Assembly (NCBI GenBank): GCA_049515655.1 | Contig: JBEKTW010000022.1 | Coordinates: 46,534-110,533 of the forward strand | Length of the DNA: 64,000 bases | Direction of reading: 5' to 3' | Source: JBEKTW01 sp049515655 | GTDB lineage: Bacteria > Bacteroidota > Ignavibacteria > UBA10030 > SZUA-254 | Shown here: one piece after another, positions 1 to 8,157 of the stretch | Position numbering within the stretch: the stretch's first letter is position 1 | Layout: each line of letters opens with the position of its first letter | The notes under the pieces: model-generated | What the model saw: the letters and a program-made list of their open reading frames with translations, nothing else | Databases searched by the model: none | Told to the model about the DNA's origin: nothing | Translations under genes and position numbers: made by a program

Positions 1-145
1 CCTGTTCAGCGTTCGCCATAATCCATGCGCTCCGATTTGAGTCTGGACGAAGGCTGCTGCCTTTGTTCTGACTGAAAAGATATGATGTGGGAGAGAGGGC
101 ACAGCTGACCGTGAGGATAAACAAGAATGTAATTGCGCGAAGCAT
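1..145 (-). CDS. N-terminal part of a secreted protein (runs off window)
   Basis: An open frame starts with ATG at 145 and continues past the left edge, so only 48 codons are visible. The first 25 or so residues are a clear export signal: a basic start (MLR), a hydrophobic stretch rich in I, F and L, then small residues. A cysteine near residue 15 could allow lipidation, but the lipobox is not canonical. The start lies about 50 bp beyond the attC-like repeat at 196-315, the spacing expected for the first gene of the next cassette. Function cannot be told from this fragment. Confidence 0.55.
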   Translation of the reverse strand, partial: MLRAITFLFILTVSCALSPTSYLFSQNKGSSLRPDSNRSAWIMANAEQ

Positions 146-195
146 GCTAGTGATTTCCCAGTTTCATTTTTTGCATCAAACTTGGAGCCAGTGCC

Positions 196-315
196 GCCTA
201 ACGTCAGGCAAAACGCCGTTGCGGCCCGCCACCAACAACTGACACATTATTTGTGGCGGGACGCAATGGAGCGATCCGCCGAAGGCGGAGAGCGCCGGTT
301 TGCGGTTTGTTAGGC
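196..315 (-). repeat. attC-like imperfect inverted repeat (best copy)
   Basis: The element starts with GCCTAAC (196-202) and ends with GTTAGGC (309-315). These match the integron attC core sites RYYYAAC and GTTRRRY exactly. The arms pair imperfectly (CAGGCAAAACGCCG against CGGTTTGCGG) and an inner pair, CCCGCCACCAACA with TGTGGCGGG, extends the fold. At 120 bp it falls within known attC lengths. It lies directly after a minus-strand gene and before the next minus-strand start, as attC sites do. The attC assignment is inference; the palindromic structure is seen directly. Confidence 0.55.
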
Positions 316-417
316 GCAACGGCCGCTTCGGAGAAGATTGCTGAATCGGTTGTCGAGGAACACAGTGACACCTAACGCATATGCGTATGATTCTCCCGTA
401 TGCAACCAGTCTTGGAT

Positions 418-2637
418 TCATTTTACCACCATCATCTTTTTTGTTTGCACAAGCTCACCCGCCACCATCCTATAGAAATAGATCCCGCTTGAGAGCTTTG
501 ATGCATCAAACTGCACGGTGTACGTGCCGGGCTCGCGGCGTTCGTTGACGAGGGTCGCGAGTTCTTGGCCGAGGAGATCGAAGACCTTTAATGTGACAGT
601 GGTGGCTCTCGACAACTTGTAGGAGATGCTGGTGACTGGGTTAAACGGATTCGGGCTGTTCTGACCAAGTGACGCCGCTGGGTTGGCTGACCCCCCCTGT
701 GCTAGTGTCGCCGAAAGTGGAATAACGGAGATCGCGTTCGTATATTTGAACAAATTGCCATATCCTGCAGCGAATAGGTCACCTGCCTTGTTGAATTCCA
801 TGCTGGTGAAATTCTGCGTTGATGTCAGAGGAATACCACTCGGGGTCCATGTAACACCGCCGTCTGTGGTCATTTGAAGATCGCTCCTCAGTCCCCGGAG
901 CGAATCATAAAATGCGAAGGACCATACCCACGTTGCAGCGAGACTCCACGTTCTCGCACCATCATTCGTGTGGTACAGTTCTCCGTTCGCACTAAGGGCG
1001 CATCCACTCCATTCTGTTGTCATTACGAGCTGCTTCATGTCCACGGGGAAGTCCTGAACACGCCAATCCATACCCTTGTCAGTCGAAACGTACACAATGC
1101 CTCTTTCTGAATTGTCTTTGTAGTATCCGCCAACGCCAATGATTTTCCCTTGTCCAAGCACTTGCATTGTGTTCATCCAGAAGTCACTTGAGATGGGCCC
1201 GTGACTCCATGTTTTACCACTGTCCATGGACATATGGATGTATGCATATCCCTGCATCGCAACTACCCCCGGACGTGAGGTTGACAGTGCCCTTAGACCA
1301 CCACCGTACGGGGGGACGTAGCAGATCGTCCAGTGATCCCCGAAATCCAAGGATCGTTGCAGCGAAGCATACCTGTAATAAGAATCCCCTTCGTAGACGA
1401 TTTGAAACATAAGCCCACCCGAGACCTTCACGTCCCCGATTCCGTCCGGGCCGTAGCCAGGGAGCAATTTGTGGGTCCAGTGCGACCCGCCGTCGCGGCT
1501 GATTATGTAATCGAGTGAATATGATGGACATATAATCGTCTGATCAGATGGGGAAGTCGCGGCCTTGTCGGTTGTTACATATCCCACCAGTTGATCTCTA
1601 TCTGAGGTGAGCTTTGAAAACGTCTTCCCCTGATCGGTCGAGCGATAACTCCCGTAGGTTGTTGTCGCCAGGACAGTGTTCAGCTGTGGAACATACGCTG
1701 AGCAGTAAAATCCCTGGTTCTGAAGCGTGTCGGAGCCGAAGGCTTGCGAGTGAGTCCAGGTTTGTCCCATATCGGTCGTTCTCCTGATGGCGGCCAACCC
1801 CCCGGTGAGACCCAACAGGAGCCACGTGCTATCACTGAAACAGATAACGTTACTATAGAACTCATCACCGAAATACTGGCGCTTCCACGTCACCCCGAAA
1901 TCCGTCGTTGTCAGTACAAATCCCTGGCTATAATCAGTCCCCGTTATGCATCCGACGCCCGACGGCCTCATAACAAAATCTTGGTATTGTATTTCATAGT
2001 CATGTTGACCTATCATTCCGGTAGATATCGCTCTCCAGGTCCAGCCACCATCGGGGCTGCGCCACAGCGTAGCCGGATGAGCTGAATCTCCCTGGGAAGC
2101 ATTGAGAAGCCACAGGTCTTGTCCGTTGAGGATGCACATTTTGGAGAACCAACCGTATAATCCCCAAATGATGAACCATGATTGGCCAGCATCTGTTGTT
2201 TTGTAGAATCCACCACCACCGACCTTCCATCCAACCGTTGAGGAACCGAAAGCAACCAGGTTCACATTGGCTCCTGGATTTGCCATCTGTTTCCAGGTCT
2301 GTCCTCCATCCGTTGTTCTGAACTCTCCGTGAGCTCCGTCTGCGATGTATCCTACCATGGAGTCTGCGAATGCAATGCTCTGCAATGTCAAGCCGCCGGC
2401 CGAATTATTCGTCGGCGCATATTGCGGATACGAGATGAAGGAGTGGCCGGTATCTTCCGTCGAGAAAACCAGATCCTGATCGCAGAGAAAATACACCTTA
2501 GTCCCGATTACAGATGTTGAGGAACAGAGCGGAAGGCGCGGAGGATAGGGCGCAATCCACTCCCACTGGGAAGATGCGGTGGTTCTGACGCAGATTGTCG
2601 CCAAGATTGCGATGACATAAGTGCATAGTTTACTCAT
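418..2637 (-). CDS. T9SS-secreted multi-repeat beta-propeller (YCF48/BNR-like) protein
   Basis: 739 residues. Residues 1-22 are a signal peptide. The body carries about a dozen Asp-box/BNR-type repeats of the form TTDGGxTW (for example TTDGGQTW near 108, TTDMGQTW near 290, TTDGGVTW near 630), as in YCF48-like and sialidase-type beta-propellers. The last ~85 residues (from QNSPNPFNP, through LLGQELATLV, to KKMMVVK) form a type IX secretion sorting domain, so the protein should be exported across the outer membrane and released or anchored. No enzyme motif is visible; a binding or structural role is likely. The ATG overlaps the stop of the upstream lipoprotein gene by 4 bp (ATGA), so the two are probably translationally coupled. 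Confidence 0.85.
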   Translation of the reverse strand: MSKLCTYVIAILATICVRTTASSQWEWIAPYPPRLPLCSSTSVIGTKVYFLCDQDLVFSTEDTGHSFISYPQYAPTNNSAGGLTLQSIAFADSMVGYIADGAHGEFRTTDGGQTWKQMANPGANVNLVAFGSSTVGWKVGGGGFYKTTDAGQSWFIIWGLYGWFSKMCILNGQDLWLLNASQGDSAHPATLWRSPDGGWTWRAISTGMIGQHDYEIQYQDFVMRPSGVGCITGTDYSQGFVLTTTDFGVTWKRQYFGDEFYSNVICFSDSTWLLLGLTGGLAAIRRTTDMGQTWTHSQAFGSDTLQNQGFYCSAYVPQLNTVLATTTYGSYRSTDQGKTFSKLTSDRDQLVGYVTTDKAATSPSDQTIICPSYSLDYIISRDGGSHWTHKLLPGYGPDGIGDVKVSGGLMFQIVYEGDSYYRYASLQRSLDFGDHWTICYVPPYGGGLRALSTSRPGVVAMQGYAYIHMSMDSGKTWSHGPISSDFWMNTMQVLGQGKIIGVGGYYKDNSERGIVYVSTDKGMDWRVQDFPVDMKQLVMTTEWSGCALSANGELYHTNDGARTWSLAATWVWSFAFYDSLRGLRSDLQMTTDGGVTWTPSGIPLTSTQNFTSMEFNKAGDLFAAGYGNLFKYTNAISVIPLSATLAQGGSANPAASLGQNSPNPFNPVTSISYKLSRATTVTLKVFDLLGQELATLVNERREPGTYTVQFDASKLSSGIYFYRMVAGELVQTKKMMVVK

Positions 2638-3479
2638 TGGGAGCTCCCTGTGAACATAATGACGTCCGTCACGAGCATGACGTTCGGAATGAGACGGATT
2701 CCAATTGACGTGGATTGGTAGCCGCGTCGCTCGAAATGCAGAACCACCGTCCTCTCAAGTACGACATTGTATTGAGCATATGGTTCGCCTGGATTTACCG
2801 CAACAGAGTCGCCTACGAACGCATCTCCGTACTGGAACGCATATGTCCCCGAGGTGTCCGTGGCGCATGCAGGCTTTCCGAGATCACTAATTACAAACAA
2901 CTGTTTCATGGCTGAGTAAGGGTTGCCAGAATCCGGAATTGCAGCAATTCTGTAGTCGTATGGACAATTGCCAAGTTGCAGCGAATCGACAAGATTGGGT
3001 ACGTACAGCTGATACATTCCTGCCAGCAATGAATCAGCATAGGAGTACACCTCTTGTCCTCCCCCAACTCTTGCGATGGAGAGTGTAACTCGGCATTTCT
3101 TCGGCAACGCAAAGCGAAAATATGTGTCATTATATATTGGATTGGGAAAATTCTGGTAAAGTTGGAATGAAAATGAATTTACGTCAGCGATTCTAGATAA
3201 TGCAAGCGTCGCTTTCTTCCTTGCTGAGGAAGCGCGAACGGGGGTATAAGAGGGGGCAAGAGCGTATGAAAAGTAGCAGTAGATTCGGGTGCTGTCCAGG
3301 AGGTGACCATCGGTGTTGTAAACGCGGCCCTTGATACCGCTCTCCTGTGGCAAGGCAGGACCGGTTGGGTTGTTCCTATTGCATGCAAAAAAGGTCACTG
3401 CGACCAGTGACAGACCAAGAACAAAGAATAGACTGCTGGTCCTGTCTGAAGTGAGAGCTTTCAGGTTGCTGTTATTCAT
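2634..3479 (-). CDS. lipoprotein with carboxypeptidase-regulatory-like segment
   Basis: 281 residues. A hydrophobic signal ends in the lipobox-like FFAC, with the likely acylated Cys at 33, so it is a predicted lipoprotein. GxxGRVYNTDGxxLDSTR (about 48-66) resembles the start of a carboxypeptidase-regulatory beta-sandwich. Around residue 107 a degenerate FlgD/T9SS-like motif (YQNFPNPI, then FALPKKCRVTL) sits in the middle of the protein, an odd place for what is normally a C-terminal module. A strong SD (AAGGGG) precedes the ATG. It overlaps the propeller protein by 4 bp, so both are probably co-expressed surface proteins. Specific function unknown. Confidence 0.75.
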   Translation of the reverse strand: MNNSNLKALTSDRTSSLFFVLGLSLVAVTFFACNRNNPTGPALPQESGIKGRVYNTDGHLLDSTRIYCYFSYALAPSYTPVRASSARKKATLALSRIADVNSFSFQLYQNFPNPIYNDTYFRFALPKKCRVTLSIARVGGGQEVYSYADSLLAGMYQLYVPNLVDSLQLGNCPYDYRIAAIPDSGNPYSAMKQLFVISDLGKPACATDTSGTYAFQYGDAFVGDSVAVNPGEPYAQYNVVLERTVVLHFERRGYQSTSIGIRLIPNVMLVTDVIMFTGSSQ

Positions 3480-3488
3480 GTTCCCCTT

Positions 3489-3743
3489 TCAACCACTGTG
3501 GTACACCGTTGGGAATCCAAACCACTTGAAAGAACGCCTACCTGCTGATGCCACAAATCTACTGATGCTGATGCCAAGGACTGCCCAGCCTGAAGAATCT
3601 TCGGGATTGCTCCCCCAAATACTGGTGTCCGGATTACCTCCGACCGCCAAGTACAGTTTATCCGTGGATACTGTCCAGTCAGCAGTTGCACGACAATAGG
3701 ATTCAGACGTATGTGTGCCACTGACTGCAAAAAGCCAACTCAT
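3489..3743 (-). CDS. possible small hypothetical protein
   Basis: An 84-residue frame begins with ATG (MSWLFAVSG) about 50 bp after the attC-like repeat at 3794-3920 and stops just before the SD of the lipoprotein gene. The frame stays open through the repeat, so a longer start is possible but would make the repeat coding. The sequence is Ser/Trp/Gly rich with no recognisable motif. It fits the position of a cassette gene, but could equally be a remnant of a propeller-type repeat. Confidence 0.35.
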   Translation of the reverse strand: MSWLFAVSGTHTSESYCRATADWTVSTDKLYLAVGGNPDTSIWGSNPEDSSGWAVLGISISRFVASAGRRSFKWFGFPTVYHSG

Positions 3744-3793
3744 TGCATTTTGGTATAGGTGGTGGTCATAATAATCCTGGTGCGGGCAATTGT

Positions 3794-3920
3794 ATATAAC
3801 GGCCCGCAAAACAACGCGACAATTTTGCGAATTTATAATTGCCATTGAAGTGAGCAAAAGATATTGAGTAAGGCTTATCATGACCGTGTAGATTCCAGCG
3901 TCGTTATTTTACGTGCTATG
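3794..3920 (-). repeat. attC-like repeat, related to 5377-5507
   Basis: This 127-bp element aligns along its whole length with 5377-5507 (about three quarters identical by eye). Shared blocks include CCCGCAAAA, ACGC-ACA-TTTTG, GTGAGCAAAA, TTGAGT-AGGCT, TATCATG and CGTCGTTA. The ends pair imperfectly: ATAACGGCCCGC against the other end's CGTTATTTTACG. It sits between the 3949-4224 gene and the next minus-strand gene. Its core sites are more degenerate than those at 196-315. Confidence 0.5.
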
Positions 3921-3948
3921 CGTCCGTGGACGCCCGCCGCGTTCCCAA

Positions 3949-4224
3949 TCAGCCGTTATCGAATGACTGATCCGGCAACCGTTGCAGATTGCGGATGAAT
4001 CGTTCACGATTAAATGGCTCTCCATTCTTCAGAATATAGTATGTCTCGGCTGCGATGGCGGAAGCGATCAGTACCTTTGCATCCTTATCGCTGAATCCTT
4101 CTTTGTGCAAACGGTCGAGTGTCTGACGAGTTTCCGGCGGATCGTTGTCGCGCAATTGATTATCGACGGTCTCAAGATACACAGCCTTGAGTATGGGATT
4201 TTGTTGTGGTCGTTTGCTTTTCAT
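3949..4224 (-). CDS. small conserved-looking helical protein (DUF1841-like?)
   Basis: 91 residues, charged and helical. The core pattern (PPETRQTLDRL, then GFSDKDAKVLIASAIAAE, then LKNGEPFNRERFIRNLQRLP) resembles small helical domains such as DUF1841, which often accompany SEC-C proteins. This rests on memory of the pattern and was not searched. It is preceded by a ~120-bp intergenic stretch and followed closely by the attC-like repeat at 3794-3920. There is no signal peptide, so it is predicted cytoplasmic. Role unknown. Confidence 0.65.
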   Translation of the reverse strand: MKSKRPQQNPILKAVYLETVDNQLRDNDPPETRQTLDRLHKEGFSDKDAKVLIASAIAAETYYILKNGEPFNRERFIRNLQRLPDQSFDNG

Positions 4225-4345
4225 AAGTGTTTGTTAGTCTCCTGTTCGCGGCGGGCGGACATGGCGCATCAATTCATTTGCGAAGCAACCGCATGGAACG
4301 AGTACCTTGCCAATATAATAGAATCGAGTGTCGCAAACATGCTTG

Positions 4346-5035
4346 TTAACTGCCGTTGCCAAGTGGACGTTTGTCCGTTATTGTTGTTATGAGCGTGCGG
4401 TCATAGAACATATACAACCAAGCGGTGAAGTAAGGATCATCATTGTCTCTTGAAAACCTAAAGCGGAATGTCTCTCCACCGATTTCGTGTAATGGTGTAT
4501 GGAATAGGACTGATTTCTGTTCTTCGTTGAGTTGTGGATTGAGCAAAAAATCCCAGACGGCATAATTGTCAGGTAGATGCTTGCCATAGAAGTGATAGAA
4601 GAACCCTTTGGTTATTCTTGTGATGACAGATTGGATGCGATCTCGCTTGAACTCAAAGGCTGGTGCTTTGCCAAGATAGATTCCCGAAGGAGTGTGTATA
4701 TCAATCCATCCGCTTCGCTTTAGAATTGCCCGAAGAAGTTTGGGTCTCTTTTGAAATTGGCGAACGACTTTGTCTTTGATGAGTGCCTCCGCTATCGGAC
4801 TTTCTGCGCTTGCGGTTGCAACGAACCATCGGAAGTATTCGTCTTCCTTCGACTGCGCTGAGTTGTGTTGTTCACAACTTGGAACTGAGATACGATTAGT
4901 CGGTCTTGGATCAGGGAAGATGCAGCTTGGCGGCAGGTGATCTTCGCTGGTTGCTTGTTCCCCGCAATAGTAACATAGAAGAGGCGATAAAGTTGAGGGC
5001 TCAATCACTGTGAATTTACCGATATCTGATTTCAT
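4346..5035 (-). CDS. HNH-endonuclease-like zinc protein
   Basis: 229 residues from the ATG at 5035, chosen because the longer frame to 5170 only back-translates the overlapping lipoprotein gene, and because an AGAGG SD lies upstream. The N-terminal half shows an HNH/zinc-ribbon pattern: CYYC (Cys21, Cys24), DHLPP (Asp32-His33), Cys38, then CEQHN (Cys54, His57, Asn58). Such a fold usually cleaves or binds nucleic acid. The C-terminal half has no recognised motif. The start overlaps the 3' end of the upstream gene by 20 bp, so they are co-transcribed. The TAA stop lies inside AGTTAAC, the kind of overlap seen when a cassette stop falls in an attC core. Confidence 0.65.
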   Translation of the reverse strand: MKSDIGKFTVIEPSTLSPLLCYYCGEQATSEDHLPPSCIFPDPRPTNRISVPSCEQHNSAQSKEDEYFRWFVATASAESPIAEALIKDKVVRQFQKRPKLLRAILKRSGWIDIHTPSGIYLGKAPAFEFKRDRIQSVITRITKGFFYHFYGKHLPDNYAVWDFLLNPQLNEEQKSVLFHTPLHEIGGETFRFRFSRDNDDPYFTAWLYMFYDRTLITTITDKRPLGNGS

Positions 5036-5351
5036 AAATGCGATCTGCCTCTCGTTGCCAATCGCCTGCCTCGCCCCATTGAACGAGCTGGCCGTCGCAA
5101 AAGTAGACCCACATTCGTTTTCTGTCCCAACCCCAATTACTGACGAGGGGATTGTACTCCCAAACCTCAATCAGTTGGTCATACTTGTTTCGGATGGAAC
5201 CCCGAGCAAGGTCAGGGTCGCCGATTGCACCCTGCACTTGTGCTTTGGTCATACCAAGCTGAAGTTTGATGAACTGGCCGGTCGTCGCCGCACAGCTAAT
5301 GAGACCAATGGTTGCTGCAATCAAGAAACACAGAAGGATAATTCGTTGCAT
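5016..5351 (-). CDS. small lipoprotein, BamE/SmpA-like fold
   Basis: 111 residues. The signal ends in LISC with the predicted acylated Cys at 20. It is followed by LQLGMTKAQVQGAIGDPD (30-47), the GMTxxQVxxxLGxPD signature of BamE/OmlA-like outer-membrane lipoproteins. A strong AGGAG SD lies just before the ATG. True BamE belongs to the beta-barrel assembly machine. This copy sits in an accessory run beside an HNH-like gene, so it is more likely a stand-alone relative than the housekeeping subunit. It directly follows the attC-like repeat 5377-5507. Confidence 0.75.
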   Translation of the reverse strand: MQRIILLCFLIAATIGLISCAATTGQFIKLQLGMTKAQVQGAIGDPDLARGSIRNKYDQLIEVWEYNPLVSNWGWDRKRMWVYFCDGQLVQWGEAGDWQREADRIYEIRYR

Positions 5352-5376
5352 TTATTTCTCCTTGTTTGGTAATGGC

Positions 5377-5507
5377 AGTTAACGTCCCGCAAAATAACGC
5401 AACAGTTTTGTGAATCTAAACATAGACAAATAGCCAGTGAGCAAAAATGTTGAGTGAGGCTTTATCATGCCGCGACATTCCCAACGTCGTCGTTACGCGT
5501 GTTAGCT
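5377..5507 (-). repeat. attC-like repeat, related to 3794-3920
   Basis: 131 bp bounded by AGTTAAC (5377-5383) and GTTAGCT (5501-5507), near-complementary ends. The inner arms also pair: CCCGCAAAATAACG against CGTTACGCG. It lies 16 bp beyond the stop of the upstream minus-strand gene and 25 bp before the next start. It is homologous to 3794-3920, and its right half recurs alone at 13656-13690. Confidence 0.55.
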
Positions 5508-5523
5508 GAAGTTGTTCTGCGCA

Positions 5524-5961
5524 TTAGTTGGGCCGAAATTGATCGCTGTTGATTGGTGCATAGATCACCGAGTTTATTAAAAAATGAAACCAACTTTCGG
5601 ATAGTTTGAGAACGAACTGAGGAGCTCCACCGGCGCGAACTGATAAAGCACCCGGCTCGGCATCGGGCGTGAATTCGATGTCAGTAGGCAGACCACCCTC
5701 GTGAACAAGCTCGCATCTCAACCATTTGTAGAAAATGTGCTCGATCGTGTATAACTCTCCACGGTATTCGACGCTTATTCGAATAGAGTTTGAAGCAGTG
5801 AGAAACTGCTCGAATGCTTCTCTAACTCCAACAGCTTTCCGGTCGCTGTATATTCTCCTTGCGGTCGAGGCGACTGCCACCAATGCCGAAAGAAATGCTC
5901 CTTCCTTCCGACCATTCTGCCAGAGGAAAAGTGCGTCCTCGATTCGTGCTTTTATGCCCAT
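5524..5961 (-). CDS. conserved-looking hypothetical protein
   Basis: 145 residues, soluble, with no signal peptide. An N-terminal helical segment (DALFLWQNGRKEGAFLSALVAVASTARR) is followed by EHIFYKWLRCELVHEGGLP near 73-91. The strongly polar and aromatic pattern suggests a conserved active or binding surface, but I do not recognise the family. GAGGATTG provides an SD before the ATG. It lies 45 bp downstream of the abortive-infection-like gene on the same strand and is followed by an attC-like repeat, so the two may form one two-gene cassette. Confidence 0.6.
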   Translation of the reverse strand: MGIKARIEDALFLWQNGRKEGAFLSALVAVASTARRIYSDRKAVGVREAFEQFLTASNSIRISVEYRGELYTIEHIFYKWLRCELVHEGGLPTDIEFTPDAEPGALSVRAGGAPQFVLKLSESWFHFLINSVIYAPINSDQFRPN

Positions 5962-6006
5962 TCAATCCTCGTTGCGCCAACAGGAGTTCGTGTTGATTCA
6001 CGATCG

Positions 6007-6765
6007 TTATTCTTCACTGAATGCAGTCGCATTGTAGAGGTTCTTATGGTCATCTTTCGGTTTAGGCATGTGTTCGAACAGTGCATACTTTTCTGTTAAA
6101 GGTTTGAACTTGTTAATGCCACGAGTGCTAAGACAATTGTAAAAGATAAGAAGTAGCTCGTGGCTTGAGAGTTGAGCCCTCAAGAGTTTCATATAACTCT
6201 GTTTTTCATGGCGAGACAGCGAGGATCGATCAACGAAAGCGACGATGTGGTATAAGTGTCGAAAGTAGTGTCCCAGATGGTGCTCGTTGTCTTCGAAGAA
6301 CTTACCATATACCCTCTGGATAACTACAATGGCCTGTTCATTCGTAGTTTTGCTGAGTTCGGAATCCAGATTCTTTGAAAGGTTTTCCCACAAATGGGAA
6401 AGCCACTGTCTGCCTTTCATAAGATAGGTGCTGTATTGCTGTTCAATTCCCTCGATGATATTAATGTGTACTCGTATAAGTTGGAAGAATTGTGATTCGA
6501 ATGCTAGACGCTCAGTATCTTCTTTTGTATCTTGAAGTGTCCGTCTTTGCAGGTTGATGGTGATGATCAGAGCGACGAACGCTAGTCCGGAGAAAAGAGA
6601 GCTAACGGCCCCGAACATATCTCCAAATGATCCTCTTTCATTCCATTCCTTGAGCCCGGAGAAACAACTAACAATGTAAAGCCAAGAACCGGCCCAAAGG
6701 ACTAGGACTATTCCAATTCCGATGAACCACAACCTTCCTGTTGAAATCCGATTGTCTTTACTCAT
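6007..6765 (-). CDS. putative phage abortive-infection protein (putAbiC type)
   Basis: 252 residues. Two N-terminal membrane helices (about 10-32 and 49-70) are followed by a cytosolic helical domain. The domain carries features of the 'putative phage abortive infection protein' family (Pfam putAbiC): FESQFFQLIRVH, EDNEHHLGHYFRHLYHI, KQSYMKLLRAQLSSHELLL and EKYALFEHM near the end. Family members are related to lactococcal AbiC, which blocks phage growth; the mechanism is poorly known and activity here is inferred. A GGAGAG SD precedes the ATG. The gene opens just after the attC-like repeat 6800-6886. I recognise the pattern but have not searched. Confidence 0.75.
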   Translation of the reverse strand: MSKDNRISTGRLWFIGIGIVLVLWAGSWLYIVSCFSGLKEWNERGSFGDMFGAVSSLFSGLAFVALIITINLQRRTLQDTKEDTERLAFESQFFQLIRVHINIIEGIEQQYSTYLMKGRQWLSHLWENLSKNLDSELSKTTNEQAIVVIQRVYGKFFEDNEHHLGHYFRHLYHIVAFVDRSSLSRHEKQSYMKLLRAQLSSHELLLIFYNCLSTRGINKFKPLTEKYALFEHMPKPKDDHKNLYNATAFSEE

Positions 6766-6799
6766 ATCTCTCCAATCTCAAAATGGTTGGCGCACTGGC

Positions 6800-6886
6800 G
6801 TATAACTCCCGCAATAACGCTATGCGTTATTACAACCGATCCCGTCGCCGGGTAGTAGTACGGCAAGCAGCTCCCGGCAGTTATGC
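6800..6886 (-). repeat. attC-like inverted repeat
   Basis: 87 bp bounded by GTATAAC (6800-6806) and GTTATGC (6880-6886), with inner CTCCCGC against CTCCCGGCA pairing in the fold. It shares the TAAC-CCCGCAA-TAACGC start with the two longer copies at 3794 and 5377 but has a shorter, different centre, as attC sites typically do. It marks the upstream edge of the minus-strand accessory run; the plus-strand catabolic genes begin about 110 bp away. Confidence 0.45.
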
Positions 6887-6995
6887 CACGAAGGTACCAC
6901 ATTGGCGAGAGAATGTCAAATTTGATATTTAGGAAGAATTAAGTACTTTGAGCCAAAGCATCGGCAGTTTTTCTCACCAATTCAGGATTCTATCC

Positions 6996-8153
6996 ATGCT
7001 CAGCCGCCGTAGGTTTTTCACATCGCTGGCCGCAACCGGGGTCGGAAGTGCGCTTGTTCCCGGTTCGCTCCAAAAACTCCTGGCTCAGGTTTCAGGAAAT
7101 GACAAACCGTCCACCAACATCAACGAAGCGATGAAACATCCGCGCATTCCGTCATCAATGCCCGGGAAATTCCCCGGGAAGGTTGTGCAGATTGTTCATG
7201 ATCGCAGCGTCGTCGGAAAGAACATCGACCCCGAGATCGCGAGTGAAATGGTAAAGAAGGGGATGCTCACGCTGAGTGGCTCGGCCGATCTTCCGGACGC
7301 ATGGCGCATGTTCGTGTTACCCACCGACCGTATCGGTCTCAAAGTCAACCCTGTCGCGGGTCCCCTGTTGTCGACGAGTCTGGAAATTACCCGTGCCGTC
7401 ATTCATCAGCTTGAAGAAGCGGGAATCCCGAAAGAGAATATTCTCATCTGGGACAGGCGGGAATTCGAGCTCCATGAAGCAGGTTTCACGGCGGAAAACT
7501 TCCCCGGCATCAAGATACTCGGAACAGAACGGAAAGACGAGAAAGGCTCATTTTACGACAGCGACGGGAAACTGTATGGTGAGCGGATGATCGATCGCGA
7601 CTGGTACTACATGGCGGATTGTGAGGAGAAGTATGACGCCGATACGCTTCCCTACATGATCAACGAAGGAAAGTATTCCTATTTTTCGTCTATCGTCACG
7701 CAGCAGGTCGACAAAATCATCAACATTCCCATCTTGAAAAATGCCGGTCCAACGGTGACCTTGTGTATGAAGAATCTTGCGTTCGGCAGCATCTCAAATA
7801 CTGGACGCCTCCACAAAAAGTTGTGGGCGGAGACCTGCGCTGAAGTCTGCGCGTTCCCGCCGCTGCGCGATAAAGTGGTCTTAAATATCGCAGACGGCCT
7901 CAGGGGCTGCTACAACGGAGGGCCGGAAGCAAAACCGGAGTTCATAACGGAATATAAAACCATCCTCGTCGGTACCGACCCTGTCGCAGTCGATAGGATA
8001 GGTTATGAAATCATATTGAAAAAGCGGATTGAAGAAAAAGTGCAGAAAGAGGATAATCCAAAAGGAAGAAAATTCATGGAGCTTGCCCAAGATCTGCAGC
8101 TCGGAACTGCAAAGCTCGACAAAATCGAACTCAACAAGATCTCGTTGAGCTGA
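6996..8153 (+). CDS. Tat-exported DUF362 family protein
   Basis: 385 residues from the ATG at 6996, chosen for its AGGA SD and because it puts a twin-arginine signal (SRRRFF) at the very N-terminus; an in-frame ATG at 6948 has neither. The body matches DUF362 proteins: NVNP-type beta segments (GLKVNPVAGP), INIPILKNAGPTVTLCMKNLAFG, and VVLNIADGLRGC with DPVAVDRIGYE near the end. Family members often accompany Fe-S or redox proteins; their biochemical role is not settled. The next gene starts 4 bp after the stop, so the pair is an operon that probably continues into the methyltransferase and transporter genes. Confidence 0.8.
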   Translation: MLSRRRFFTSLAATGVGSALVPGSLQKLLAQVSGNDKPSTNINEAMKHPRIPSSMPGKFPGKVVQIVHDRSVVGKNIDPEIASEMVKKGMLTLSGSADLPDAWRMFVLPTDRIGLKVNPVAGPLLSTSLEITRAVIHQLEEAGIPKENILIWDRREFELHEAGFTAENFPGIKILGTERKDEKGSFYDSDGKLYGERMIDRDWYYMADCEEKYDADTLPYMINEGKYSYFSSIVTQQVDKIINIPILKNAGPTVTLCMKNLAFGSISNTGRLHKKLWAETCAEVCAFPPLRDKVVLNIADGLRGCYNGGPEAKPEFITEYKTILVGTDPVAVDRIGYEIILKKRIEEKVQKEDNPKGRKFMELAQDLQLGTAKLDKIELNKISLS

Positions 8154-8157
8154 AACA

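Noticed and set aside
418..418. GCGTTAGGT near 372-380 as another attC core
   Set aside because: It matches GTTRRRY but no complementary partner core lies at the right distance, so it is not called separately.
4225..4345. Another attC-like site between 4224 and 4346
   Set aside because: It has AGTTAAC at one end, but the other end reads GACTAAC in the wrong sense and the arms do not pair convincingly.
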